Positions 12,021-23,345 of a stretch of DNA of 64,000 bases are shown here, piece after piece (positions within the stretch are counted from its first letter, which is position 1; every line of letters starts with the position of its first letter). Source of the DNA: Icerya purchasi (lineage: Eukaryota; Arthropoda; Insecta; Hemiptera; Monophlebidae); NCBI GenBank assembly GCA_039619475.1, contig CM077115.1:310882734-310946733 (forward strand), written 5' to 3'. A model generated the notes under the pieces. That model worked only from the letters and a program-made list of their open reading frames with translations. It was not told the origin of the DNA and made no database searches. Both the position numbers and the translations under genes were made by a program.

Positions 12021-12594
12021 CGATACTGTTTGTACGATTAATTTATAATTCCAAATTAAAGTCTGTAGCTAACAAGTTCTTCCGTAAGAAATGAACATCT
12101 AATGCTGTTGAACATTCCTTAGCTACAACCTCAGTGGTGGCATTTAATATATATATATATATTCCGTTGAAGTTAGACATAAGGATTGTTTAATTAAAAA
12201 ATAATTCCGATTTCAGTGTAATAATTTAGGAAATAAAAACATTTTAATAAAACAATAACCTATGCAGATTTGTGTTTCCAAAATAACGATTTCCGATTAA
12301 GTACGGTGTTTCACGATGTCTATCAACCTAAGGTCTGGCGTTCTTAAAGGTTTTCTCACGTAAGACGAATTAGAATACATCGAAACACTGAACGTTATTT
12401 ATACAAAACCGCAATAATGAAATTGAAAATGCTGAAGCGTTGTTAAATGGCTGAAACTACTACGCATGCAACTAGAAACCGGCGACGCTTTCCGCTTTTG
12501 TAATTATTGCGGTTGTCATTTTATTTTTACTTTTTCAGATATTTACAATTTCTTGCTAAACAACACCGCGAGGACAAGGACCAAAGGAGTAGTA
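12021..12594. other. No gene recognised
   Basis: AT-rich sequence with a short TA run near 12150. An open frame starting at 12466 runs into the mariner and is a shadow. Confidence 0.6.
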
Positions 12595-13898
12595 CGAGGG
12601 TGGTTCAAATATAAACCGGAATTTCGTCATAAAAATTTTTATTTTATACTTACAGTGCTCATATTTTTTACAATTTTTCGAGATAACCCCCCTCGCACGC
12701 TACGCACTTTTTCCACCTCTCCGGCAATTTTTTTATTCCTTTTTCGTAAAAATCTCGCGGCTTGTCACATAGCCATTTGCGCACTAACGATTCCACCTCA
12801 TCGTTGCTATCGAAACGTTGTCCACCAAGTGCTTCTTTCAACGGGCCAAACAAATAATAATCACAAGGCCACAAATCTGGACTGTAAGGAGGATGTTCAA
12901 GTGTTTCCCAGCCCAATTCGGCCAATGTCTCCATCGTGAGCCGAGCGGTATGTGGCCTGGCGTTGTCTTGAAGCAGTATCGCACTACGGATCGGAATTTC
13001 GCGCCTTTTTGTTTGATAGGCCGGTTTGACTGTGTTTTTTAGGAGGTTACTGTAATACTGCGCCGTCACAGTACGTTGTTCAGTTAGGAAATCGACTGCG
13101 ATCACTCCCTTCATGTCACAAAAAACACGGTACACAACACCTTCCCAGCTGACTGTGTAACCTTCGCTTTGACTGGCGCTCCCTCTTTTTTCTTCCGCCA
13201 CTCCATAGACGAGCGTTTACTCTCCGGCGTATAGTAGTGTACCCAAGTTTCGTCCGTGGTGAATATTCGCCGCAATAAATTCTCTCCTTCCTCTTCATAC
13301 CGCTGCAGGAGACGCGTACAAACTTCCCAACGAGTGAATTTCTGTTCAAAATTCAGAAGTCTTGGCACCCATCTGGCTGCAATTTTGCGATAACCTAGCC
13401 GATCATGAATTATTGTCTCAATACTACCTATGCTGATGCCCAATTCTTCAGTCATATCGCGTACACGGACGCGTCGGTCAGCCAAAATGATTTGTTCGAT
13501 GGCGTTGACGTGTTCATCTGTAATGCTGGTTTTTGGGCGCCGCGCATGTGCTATATGTTTGACACCACTTCACGTCCTTTTCGAAACGCGGAACACCACT
13601 CGTACACTTGAGTTTTGGAGAGACACTCATCGCCGAACTGTTCGCGTAATTTTCGGTAAATTTCCACGGATTTTACGTCGTCTTTGACTACATAAACGAA
13701 TAATGATGCGTTGCGCAACAGACGACACTGCTACTTCTTTTTCACTCATGGCTCTAACTACACTAAAAAGTGAGCTTACGCGGTTCTAATTGCTCTACAT
13801 AACAAACCGGTCTAACTGTCAGTGCAACCACTTTTTCCACAATAAATTTTTCGCGCGTGTTTTTTTAAAAATTCCGGTTTATATGTAAACCACCCTCG
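12595..13898 (-). mobile_element. mariner element with intact termini
   Basis: The element is 1304 bp, the usual mariner length. Terminal inverted repeats begin CGAGGGTGGTT at both ends and match over about 30 bases with two or three differences, ending in AAACCGGAATT. It is flanked on both sides by TA (12593-12594 and 13899-13900), the target duplication expected of mariner. The transposase gene lies on the minus strand. Well-preserved ends with a broken gene mean it could once have been moved in trans. Confidence 0.95.
12668..13750 (-). pseudogene. mariner transposase (DD34D type), frameshifted
   Basis: The start is an ATG at about 13750 (MSEKEVAVSS). The N-terminal helix-turn-helix region follows in shifted frames with QVYEWCSAFRKGR. 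The catalytic part is open from 13485, with TTDETWVHYYTPE giving the first catalytic aspartate. A shift near 13118 leads to the second frame (13201-12668), with LLQDNARPHTA, the second aspartate, and HPPYSPDLWPCDYYLF, the third. At least three frameshifts and one in-frame stop destroy it. The C-terminus is at 12668, close to the left terminal repeat. Confidence 0.93.
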
Positions 13899-13900
13899 TA

Positions 13901-14329
13901 CATGTGTGTCCGGTTACACCGCATATAACTTAGCTATCTGTTGTTAAAAACATAACAATCCATTTCTGAACAGAAAAAAATAAGCCCGTCTTTATTTGTT
14001 TCTTCTTAAGTGTCGTTTTTTCATAAACAACAATAACGTTTAAAAACGTCGAATTAACATGTCTACAGCTACAAATGCTCGGCAACAAAAAAATAATTTA
14101 CAAGTTTTATCGTGCATGCATTTACTATCGCAATTTTAATTAAACGTCAATACTTATGAAGCTATTTCAGAAGGAAAAATACATATATCTTCAAATTAAT
14201 AACTTTTTAATAATAGTACATTACAAAGTAAACAGTATTTTAATATTCATTCGGCTAAATTAAATCGCGTAATATTTTTTTTTCTCTAAAATTAGCCCAT
14301 TTCGTGAGTTTCATTGTTTTCACTATGTG
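13901..14329. other. No gene recognised
   Basis: AT-rich sequence without a convincing open frame, repeat or structure. Confidence 0.5.
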
Positions 14330-14466
14330 ATTACATCACTGGAATCGTCCTCATCTGAATCACTTAAAACATCGCCAATCGCATTATTTGAGTCAGCGTC
14401 TAAAAACATATAGTCAAAAAACATTACAGGTTCATTACTTATCGACAGATCTTTAATTAAAAGTGT
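14330..14466 (-). CDS. Candidate terminal exon with acidic tail
   Basis: On the minus strand a TTATTTAG acceptor (about 14467) is followed by an open frame of about 46 codons ending in TAG at about 14330. The encoded end is rich in Asp and Ser (SDSDEDDSSD), a composition uncommon by chance in this AT-rich DNA. No partner exon upstream was found within the window. The acceptor phase does not fit the last TSR3 exon. It may instead be the acidic end of a decayed transposase. Confidence 0.3.
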
Positions 14467-14720
14467 CTAAATAACTAAAACGTTGAATATTTAAAAAAAA
14501 TGTTTTCGGAAATATATACACATCAATGTACACAATGATACCGTTTTAATGCCGGATGACTAAATTGTAGACTATATAAATACAATATCCGTCACTACCT
14601 TTCGCGAGCATCGTCAGCAGTTCATTTTAAATACTTCAAAGTATATTCCGTACTTTTTTATAACTATCATAACGGCAACTTCATTACCAGAAGCAAAATT
14701 CCACTGCACTTTTTTACGAC

Positions 14721-14926
14721 AGCATAACTTCCTTTTTTAAAATGCGCCACTTTTTTTCTACTGAATTTTTTAAAGAAATAATAACAGAAAATCGAAATAC
14801 ATACTCTAAATCCCATTGGCAATATGTATGCTTCTTCCCTTGCAGTTTTATTTCGATTTTCTGTTATTATTTCTTTAAAAAATCTAGTAGAAAAAAAGTA
14901 GCGCATTTTAAAAAGGGAAGTTATGC
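14721..14926. mobile_element. 206-bp foldback element
   Basis: Bases 14721-14798 and 14850-14926 are near-perfect reverse complements of about 78 bases around a loop of about 50. The outer ends begin AGCATAACTTCC. The overlapping open frames on both strands encode the same residues because of the palindrome and are not genes. Outside the arms the right side reads CGCACCCTGCA and the left shows a degenerate match (CTGCAC), so the true terminal repeat may be about 15 bases longer. Confidence 0.8.
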
Positions 14927-16689
14927 TGGCGCACCCTGCATAACCAGATCTATGTTAAAGGTAATATTATAAACCATTTAATTTTCCGCCAAAGTAGTAT
15001 TTTGCAGCAGTTTTATCCATTTAGCCGTTAAAAAGTAAAATTATTAAAAACCTAGAAGCGTTCCAAACGGCGAGTCTTTAGGAGAATTCTAAAGATATCA
15101 TGCGACTGACCGCAAGCCGAATGATGAAGTTCTAGAAAAAAAATAAGGCATACTAGAAAGCTATATTAACCGGTCATCGAGTAGAGAAAATTAACGTATT
15201 TACGGCACATTAATGAGGCACGACAGATGTGAATAGCTTATTATATGAAACAAAATAGAAGGCCGTAGAATCGTGACAAACTATACTGTTTTTTCCATTT
15301 TTACATTATGTGGGTTAAATATATATATATTGTTATATATATTTTTTTCTTTTAAATACTTGTTCTTTTCCTTGTAATGCATCAAAAAAGTGAGTTGTTA
15401 CATGCATTTTATTCTTCTACACGTGTGATAATAAATTAATACTAAATTAACATTAAAAAATTTATTTAATCTTACGATTTGTGGCATTAATAGCAATCTA
15501 AGATCGTGTATATATAATATTAAGTACATTTCACTTTAAAATAAATGCGTATGGTATAACATAACAGTTATTTAAATCATCATGTCATTCAATAACTTCG
15601 CATTCACTTTTTTTTTTTTTTTTAGTATTATACATCGGATTTTCATTTCGAAATTAAAAAGCTCGACAATTTTATAAATCCCAAAGAAAAGCCGAGTCGT
15701 AGATTAAAAAAACAAATTTAAGTTGAAATAAACATTGTCACAGGCCTTAAAAGGAAAACAAACACAAATAACAATTATGAGCAGACATGTTTATCCTGTA
15801 TTATATACGCCTAGTTCGGCATAAATTAATTTTTCAAATATTTATGCCAACATTATCATTTAATGTGTAGAATGTACGCCCGTATTTTATGCAAACAGCA
15901 ATAAACGAAAACAGCGACAACACAAGAAACAGGGAGGAACTAATTTATGATATCCCAATTTTTACTCTTCAAGGTATTAAGGCTTTTTCCTTTATTTTCT
16001 TCACACTTTTTCCTTTTATCGAAATGTATGCTTACCTTATTCGTGATTGCCGTTTTATATTGAAAAAGTTTTAATAACGGAAAATGTTTTAACAAATTTT
16101 TACAAATTTAAAATTTCATTTGACACAATTCAAACTTAATTAGTGACCTTGTATCGGTTCTTCTTACTTTTTCAAAAACAAACAAGTAATATATCATGCA
16201 AAAGTGTATTCATATTAATAAAGATAAAATAAATTATTTTCCGAAAAAAGGGAAAAAATTTACCGTCATACGTCGGGGACATACTTATTATATGTACACA
16301 CCGGGGACGGGGCATTTTTGTAACACACATGTACTTGTTTTTCCGATTAAAAGGAGGCTGCACATCTTCGCTATTAAATCTCAATATCCTAGCACTGCTC
16401 CCCCAAGATCTATTTTGTTTTTTCTGCCAAATGTAACAGTTTCAGTGTTAATGCGTGCATTCCGTAATTAATTAGTTGAATGTAACCATCTCCAGGATGT
16501 TGTACTTTTAGTGTATGAAACTGTGTATGTAGTAGAGAAAGTAAAATGCTATTTATTTCAATAGCAACTACTATTACTATTGCTATTTTAAAATAGCAGG
16601 ACATTTTTTAACCATTTTATGTACAATGAGTACAACAGTTTGATGTACATCACCAAAAAATTTGATATGTAATCCGAATTTCATACAAA
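14927..16689. other. No gene recognised
   Basis: AT-rich sequence. Short open frames at 15889-16074 and 16172-16604 lack recognisable motifs. A short TAGC-rich stretch at about 16556-16600 resembles the repeats at 19073 and 24566. Confidence 0.5.
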
Positions 16690-17360
16690 AACATTTCAAG
16701 AAAAACACATGTTTAGAAGTTTCATGGAATATTTCGATGGTCCAAACTAGAGGATTATATGAGGATGCGTATGTTTTTAACCTGGATCAAAATTTTTAAC
16801 TATAATACTCGTTCAGTAATGGTAGGAGGGGGCTACATGACATTTTTTACGTTTTTTTGAACTTTGAGCCATCTTTGAAAGTTACATTAAAGTAATGAAA
16901 TACGAATTTTTTCCCGACAAATAGCTATCTTTCCACTAACATATCACATGGCCGGGAAAAATACATATATTTTTTTCAAAACTTTCGAGCTTTCGGCGGT
17001 CCGGGGGGCTATATATAAAGTTGTAAACACGACTATAGTTTTCCTATAAAGCGTTATATTTTGAATTCCACTTTTAAAGGTTTATCTGGTGATGAGTTAT
17101 GCATTTTTAATTCATCTTTGAGGTCATATTATATTCCATATGTTATATTTATGGCGGTTTTTTGGGTTTTTGCCGCCTAAGTTAATCGGTTAGCTTGAAA
17201 TTAGAAATTGTCTTGAAGAGAATTTTAATTATAATTTATGATCCAATTATCTTGAAGTCTATAAGTTCAACTGTTCGTGAGTTATTGATTTTTATTTGAT
17301 ATTTTTATCGTTTCTAAACCATCTTATTAGGCTTCTGTACATTATATGTGTACGGAATCC
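16690..17360 (-). repeat. Dispersed repeat, copy 2 (inverted)
   Basis: Read on the minus strand this matches 9240-9860 closely, including ATCAATAACTCACGAAC, a CCCAAAAAAC block and CGCCGAAAGCTCGAA. It ends near 17340 with a TACGGAATCC motif. It lies head to head with the plus-strand units at 17640-18340, giving a locally inverted arrangement. Confidence 0.75.
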
Positions 17361-17639
17361 TAAAAATTGTAGTTTGCGATTAAATTATTGGTTAATTATT
17401 TCTTATAATTGTAATTTATCGTTTTAATTTATTAGCAGATTTGTTCTATATGCGTAAGTGTAATAAATGCAATTTAGCTTCATTCAAAGATAATTAATTT
17501 TTCGTGTATTATCTGTATTTCTTTTTATTACAGCCTTTTATTTAACTTGCTTTGTCCGTTTGTCTGTCATTCTGTTTCTCTGGAGGGAATTTTGCGAACG
17601 ATTTTTCACCTACTTCCCGATGAATTAAAAAAGTGTCCT

Positions 17640-18340
17640 TTTGCAGAAATGCTTGTTATGGATGACAATACAATATTATGCAACATCTGGGTTTCCAGCT
17701 TTAAAATTAAACCCTCAGGGCGCCAAAAGCTTGAAGTTCTGGAAAAAAATATTATGTGATATATCGTTGGAAAGATCGCTATTTGTCGAAAACAAAACCA
17801 TATTTTATTTCTTTAATGAAACTTTCGCAGTTTACGAAAAGTTCAAAAAAGCGCGAGATCTAATATGTAGCTCCCTCTTTGTGACGCGAATACTATAGCT
17901 AAAAATTTTGAACAAGATTGAAAATATGCACATGCACATATATTTCTTTGGTTTGGAATATCTAGGTTTCCAACTTTAAAATTAGCTCCTCAGGGCTTCG
18001 AAAGCTCGAACTTTTGGGAAATTTTTTTTTTTCCCGGGTATATGGTAGACTGTTGGAAAGAACGCTATTTGTCGGGAGCAAACTCGCATTTCATTTTCTT
18101 AACGAAACATTGGAAGTTTACTAAGTTTAAAAAAGCACAAAAAAAAACACGTGTAGCTCCCACGTGTGGCTCAGCTTTATAGCTAAAAATTTTGAGCAAG
18201 GTTAAAAAAATGCGCATCCTTGGAGCGCCGAAAGCTCGAGTTTCAAAAAAAAAATTTTTTTTTCAGTCATGTGATATATCAATGGAAAGATCGGTATTAG
18301 TCAAATATTGTGTTTCACGTGCTGAGGATTCCATATGTAT
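17640..18340 (+). repeat. Dispersed repeat, tandem units of ~270 bp
   Basis: The block GGTTTCCAGCTTTAAAATTA starts at 17691 and recurs with two changes at 17962, a period of 271 bp. A third, partial unit follows near 18225 with GGAGCGCCGAAAGCTCGAG. Each unit contains a G-A-TATATC-like block, a TTTGTCG block and a CAAGATTGAAAA-like block. Open frames over it (17547-17898) are chance products of the repeat. Confidence 0.75.
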
Positions 18341-18560
18341 TGTATGAAAAACAAAACACAATATAATTAAAAGAATGTGATCTATTATTTAATAATAAAA
18401 TGTAACACAAATTTCTGTAAATATCCTATAATCAAGGTATTGAATAAAATAAAGAAAAATAAAATACAATTCTAAATTTGATTGTTTTTTATTGAAATAC
18501 ATAGTAAAAAGTCCGGACTGAAAAATAAAAAATAAAAAATTAAAAAGAATTTTTAAAAAT

Positions 18561-18899
18561 AGCCTTTTATTTATGTCCCAAAAAGTCCAAAATAACTTTA
18601 TTAGTGTGCGACTACCAGATACGCATCTCAACATTAAAATCTGAAACTACGAAATATTCTGAAAAATAAAAGCGGGGGCCGCAGGTTAATAATTAACCCT
18701 AAGTCAAAACTACAATCACCATTATGTTGTTCCATTGTTGTACATCACAATACCACACACACCGAATATTTTTGTAACTGTGGTCCATGCTTTTATTTTT
18801 CAGAATATTTTGTAGTATCAAATTTTCATGTTGAGATGCGTATCTGGTAGTCGCACACTAATACAGCTTTTTTGTACTTTTTAGGGCATATATAAAAGC
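18561..18899. mobile_element. 339-bp foldback element
   Basis: Arms of about 112 bases (18561-18672 and 18789-18899) are reverse complements at high identity, sharing TGTGCGACTACCAGATACGC and AATATTCTGAAAAATAAAAGC-like blocks. The loop is about 115 bases. No transposase is encoded, so it is a non-autonomous element or the remains of an inverted duplication. Confidence 0.8.
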
Positions 18900-19072
18900 C
18901 CAGTTTCAAAAAAAAAAAAAATAAAAATATTTTTTTTTCACTGTACTGGTATAATAAAAGTTAATGTTTTTTTTTTTTTATTACATAAAAATTCATAATT
19001 TCCAACTACTTTAATTCATTTCTCCACTTTTAAATAATAATAAGTTAAACTAAACAATAAAATGACGATAGC

Positions 19073-19240
19073 ATTTAAATAACAATGGCATTTGCACTAG
19101 CGCAGTTGATAAATCCAATAGCACTAGCAATTACACCGGCAGTTGCTAAACGGAATAGCAATGCTAATTCTGACGCATGCGCAATACCAACAAGCAATAG
19201 AAGCTATTGGGATAAACGAATAGCAACTGCTAGTGCTATT
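19073..19240 (+). repeat. TAGC-rich MITE-like repeat, copy 1
   Basis: This matches the reverse complement of 24566-24779, sharing AATCCAATAG, GAAATAGCAATGCTAATTC-like and GCAACTGCTAGTGCTA blocks. It is truncated at its right end relative to the other copy. The open frame 19085-19396 is a by-product. It lies downstream of the TSR3 gene. Confidence 0.7.
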
Positions 19241-19499
19241 CTTGACTTATACACAATTTATTTGACATCTAATATTTACATTTTTAATCCATACTTTTCT
19301 CGGAGCTCAAGACCTTCCAAAAGTTTTACTGAGAGAGTTCAACCCTCTCAACAAACTGAAATGCATAATAAAAAAATTTTTTATGCGTTTCGTTAAAATT
19401 TTAACTAAAATGCACTGGAAATAAATATAAATATTACTTACAATGAAAAAACAGACTCGCCTTTATTCGAAAAATTAGAGGCAAATTGCAAATGCAAAA

Positions 19500-19703
19500 A
19501 TGGAAATTTTTTGTTACTATTGATAAGGTTTCACTGCCGCAGCATATGTTTGTACAAATATAAACAAACTTCATAATTTCTTATTAAAATACATTAAAAA
19601 AATACATTCATTTTTCTCTTGAAATGATCTTTTTTTTTATCAAAATTATCTTTTGGCTGGTTTTATTTTTATTCCCGGTTTTCCCGGTTAGGGAACCACC
19701 CTG
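19500..19703 (-). mobile_element. CAGGGTGG-type MITE fragment
   Basis: The right end reads, on the minus strand, CAGGGTGGTTCCC followed by a CCGGGAA block, as in the copies ending at 20531 and starting at 28845. The internal part shares GTTACTATTGATAAGG-like and GCCGCAGCATAT blocks with 20209-20531. The opposite end is missing. The ends suggest a hAT-derived non-autonomous family. Confidence 0.6.
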
Positions 19704-19839
19704 AAACACTAATACAAGTTCTTTAAATGATTAAGATTTTGATTTCGAACTTCCAAACTTATTACAATGTATTTATGAAGAAATAACATAAAGTATTACT
19801 TAAAACAATTAAATAGTCAACAGAAAATAAAATACTTAC

Positions 19840-22800
19840 ATTTATTACGTTTCTCGTTATCCATTACACGTAAATATTCGGTCTGTACACTTACAACTTC
19901 GGTACTATTTTTACATTTTGCGTATGCTTCTAATAGTTCGTTATTCAATGTTAAAAAATTCATACCCCACTTAAACTTACTCAAGTAATATTCGGCAATA
20001 TCTCTATATCCTAGAAAATAAATTAACAAATTTAATTTGTTCTATTATTCGTCATTTATACGGGTCGAATTGATGATAATTTTAATTACACATAAATTAT
20101 GTAGTAAGCATGCGCTTTTGGTATTCCATTAATGCGAAGTTGAAAAATAGTATACTTTTAAAGTATACAAATATATATATATATATATATGATAATAAAT
20201 TATTACTTCATGATGGCCACTCAAATATAATTTTTAAATTCCCGGTTTTTCTGGTCCAAATCCTCCCGATTACCTGATTACTAGAATTGTACAAAAAGAA
20301 GAATGAAATTTGCTTGTTACTATTTTGGTGTAATATTTTTGAACACCGCAGCATATTTCATATGAATAAAACAGAGCTTCGTAATTTATTCTTGAGTGTA
20401 AAGTACATTAAAAAATGCATTCAATTTTTAACGTTTCATATGATTTTTTCTTATTAAAAATATCGCGTTTTTGGCTATTTTTACTCTTTTCCCGGTTTTA
20501 CAACAAAATTCCCGGTTGGATGGCCACCCTGTACTTTATATAACCAAAATATTTACTAAAACAGTAAATGAAACTTTTATTCTACTAAAGCTTCTTTGAC
20601 TGCAATGGTACTAAGAACTGTACAACCTAAAATACGGTTATTTCATTCATTTTCTTTTTTTTTTTTAATTAACTTTTTTTAAGGATAGTTTTCCGCCTTT
20701 TCTGTTATTCTACAAAACTGTTTATAAAATGTATTAAAACATCCAAACATGCGATAAATTCCTAATAATTTAATAAATTAGCTGGTATTAGTCTATAAAA
20801 TAAGAAGAATTTGGTTGTTACGGGTATCATTTTTTTTATCGTCGTCAACCATAACGAGTAATAATTAAAGAATGAAGTAGTTTGAAAAATATAATAATTT
20901 AATAATCTGTTTTTACAAACCTGTAATATATAATACGGCAGCAATAGCTTCCACACAAGATAACTGGCAAGGTCGACCGTAATTAATAGGATTCGTAGCA
21001 ACTAAAAACGGTAATAGACGAAAATGATTTGCTTTCATCATAGTAAATGGAGTATCTTCTAATCTGGACCAAGAACAATCTACAACGGCAATACCGTGTT
21101 TTTTTACAATAGAAGTATCTTCAGGAGAAACAGACTAGAATAATAAGTTCAACTGCTAAAAATTAAATAATTTGCAAAACAAACAAATATTTCTAGAATT
21201 TTAACACTAACAAATATTTTAAAAAATCACACATTAAATATAAAGTTACAGAATAATACAAAATTCAGCGTGTTCGTAAGAGAAAAATTTCAGAATTTGT
21301 AATTTAATCTTGTTATGAAAAAAAAAAAAAAAAAAAGTTTTCACTAAAACCAATTAACGTAAATTTGAAAGTGTACAATTTGAAGTTTCTACAATATTAT
21401 TATCTTCGATAAATACATGATCCCCGTCAGTTTATTTTACTCGTATTAATGCTATATAATTTATATTTCGGATTTGAAACAAAGAATACAAAAAACATAC
21501 AATGATATACGTTGGAATAAAAAGATATAAATGAAATCCAAAAATACTTGGTGTTCTGTACTCCTTAGGTAAAAAAAAAAACAAAAAAAAAAAATCCTGA
21601 AAAAAAAATAAATGGATTGTTCACCACAGAGTAAGAGATATGCTTAAAAGTTAAGTCAGTGCAGAAAAAAAAGTAAAAAATTATTTAACCAGTTTATAAC
21701 ACCAGTGTAATAATGTACACCACAGAGTAAGGAAAGAAGAAATCGAAAAAATGAGAAAAACTGAATGAAAACTAAAACGTTCTCTGCTAAGTATCAAGTT
21801 CCGAAACAAAATTAAATCAGCCAAGATCAGAAAAGAATCAGGGTTTGAAAACATGAAGGAAAGAATAGCACTAAACAAATCGTATGGCATGTTGAACAAC
21901 AGTCCAATGAATGGCAGACAAAAGAACTAACAATGTGGATATTATACTGTGAAAACTGAAAAAACCAAAGACAACTACCAAAACAGAAGAAAACAGCGAC
22001 TTTACCAAACATAAGATATAAAAAAATAGGATATGTTAAAAGCGGCTTACGTAATTTTTAGATTTCATTAAAATCATAGAATATACGAGCGGATCAACCG
22101 GTAAGTAAGGTTTCAAGGTAAATCTCATTTTGTAGCTATTCGTTCAACCGTCGTAACACCAATTTGACTATTTCATCGTTATTTGGTGGTTCGTTACACG
22201 CATTTAAAACAACCGCTCTGGTAGAATATTCACTTCATGTCAAAGTGCCTAGCGTTATTCACTTTTTTAAACACGAAATTTATTTCCATCCAAATTCACC
22301 GCCAACTTGTTAAAGTTTATGGCAGTGCCACTATTCCAGCATGATCGAAACTGATGTCGAAATTTTAACGTGGACCATTCAAATTTAAAAAATAAACCGC
22401 GTAGCGGCAGACTCTCAGTTTTAACCGAAAAATTAGCGAGTCGCATTCAAAATTCAATTTTTTTCCGAACGTCACGTCACGCATTGTGAAATCGAAGCTG
22501 CAATTCGAGACAATGCTTCTCAAATGTTTTGTAAAACATTATTCATAATAAGTTGAAATTTTACAAAGTTTGTGCGCAATTGATACTGAAAGAACTTTCA
22601 CGAGTTCACATGGCTGAAAGAAAACAGATCACTTATAACGAGTAAGACATCGTGAAACTGATATTTAAATTAATGTACTTATTTTAAAACAGATATATTT
22701 AAAATTAAGATAATCAACCAAATATAATTAATTCGATAATTTGAACATTTCTATGAATAGAAATTGGCCGAAATCATGTAAAATTACTATATACAATGGG

Positions 22801-23345
22801 TATTATTTTAGAAGCATGGAAAACGTTTTTTTCTCTTTTAAATTATTATTTCTAAACTCCGAAATAATGTTATTTCACCTATAACACGCTAAATATGGCA
22901 TTAATAGTTAATTTCTAATATACCGACCTGTTCTCCGATTGGACTTAACACGAGACCGGTAAATTTTTCTCCTAGCTTTAATGTTTTCATAAGTTTTTGG
23001 CGAATTAATTTACGACCAGTGCATTTACGCGGATCACACTGTTCCATATCCCACATAGCTACTGCAAATGGTATATGAAGGTTTTTAATCGAACCTACAC
23101 AAAATCCTTACATTTAATTTTTGGTACATAAAACAAACATAACACTGTACACTATAGCGTGTAAATAATTATTTTACTCGCAAAGTTATTAAGCCATATA
23201 AGATATGAAAATTTAATAAAAAAAACAATAATCAAAATTACAAACCTTCTTCGTCGATCGCTAACTCTGAACACCTTTCGGATAAATCATTTATGTCATG
23301 TCGAAACTTTTTCTTATACGTTCTTTTATGATGTGTTTTTTTCAT
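19840..23345 (-). CDS. TSR3: 18S rRNA aminocarboxypropyltransferase TSR3, four exons
   Basis: TSR3 transfers the aminocarboxypropyl group of S-adenosylmethionine to the hypermodified pseudouridine of 18S rRNA late in small-subunit maturation. Exons on the minus strand are 23345-23246 (ATG, basic [12 protein letters not shown] leader), 23094-22928, 21134-20921 and 20010-19840. Phases agree at every junction and each has GT-AG sites. Hallmarks are [18 protein letters not shown] and GLVLSPIGE in exon 2, [17 protein letters not shown] and [18 protein letters not shown] in exon 3, and [11 protein letters not shown] with [12 protein letters not shown] in exon 4. About 218 residues are covered. Exon 4 ends at a strong GTAAGT donor (19839). 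Read-through instead would stop after seven codons at 19817, so the true C-terminus is uncertain. Introns 2 and 3 hold a mariner fragment and a MITE. Confidence 0.95.
20209..20531 (-). mobile_element. CAGGGTGG-type MITE, nearly complete
   Basis: The left end reads CATGATGGCCACTC and the right end, on the minus strand, reads CAGGGTGGCCATCC, giving matching termini of about 12 bases. CCGGTTTT and AACCGGGAA blocks sit just inside both ends. It is about 323 bp, within TSR3 intron 3. The flanking octamers do not match exactly, so the target-site duplication has decayed or the ends are slightly off. Confidence 0.7.
22170..22640 (+). pseudogene. mariner/Tc1-type transposase N-terminal remnant
   Basis: In TSR3 intron 2, plus-strand frames show the DNA-binding half of a mariner-type transposase in broken form. 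Visible pieces are [10 protein letters not shown] (about 22300), GPFKFK and an SGR-like turn (about 22400), and [13 protein letters not shown] followed by [13 protein letters not shown] (about 22415-22510). No DDE part follows. It differs from the element at 12595-13898, so two mariner lineages have entered the region. Confidence 0.55.

Noticed and set aside
12466..12939. 157-codon plus-strand frame
   Set aside because: It overlaps the mariner transposase on the opposite strand and the mariner terminus, so it is a shadow frame.
14330..14466. The candidate exon as the missing last exon of TSR3
   Set aside because: TSR3 exon 4 leaves one base of a codon, so the next exon must supply two. Using the acceptor at 14467 in that phase gives an immediate stop.
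17547..17898. Two plus-strand frames of 70-85 codons
   Set aside because: They overlie the 270-bp-unit repeat and vary between units, so they are not genes.
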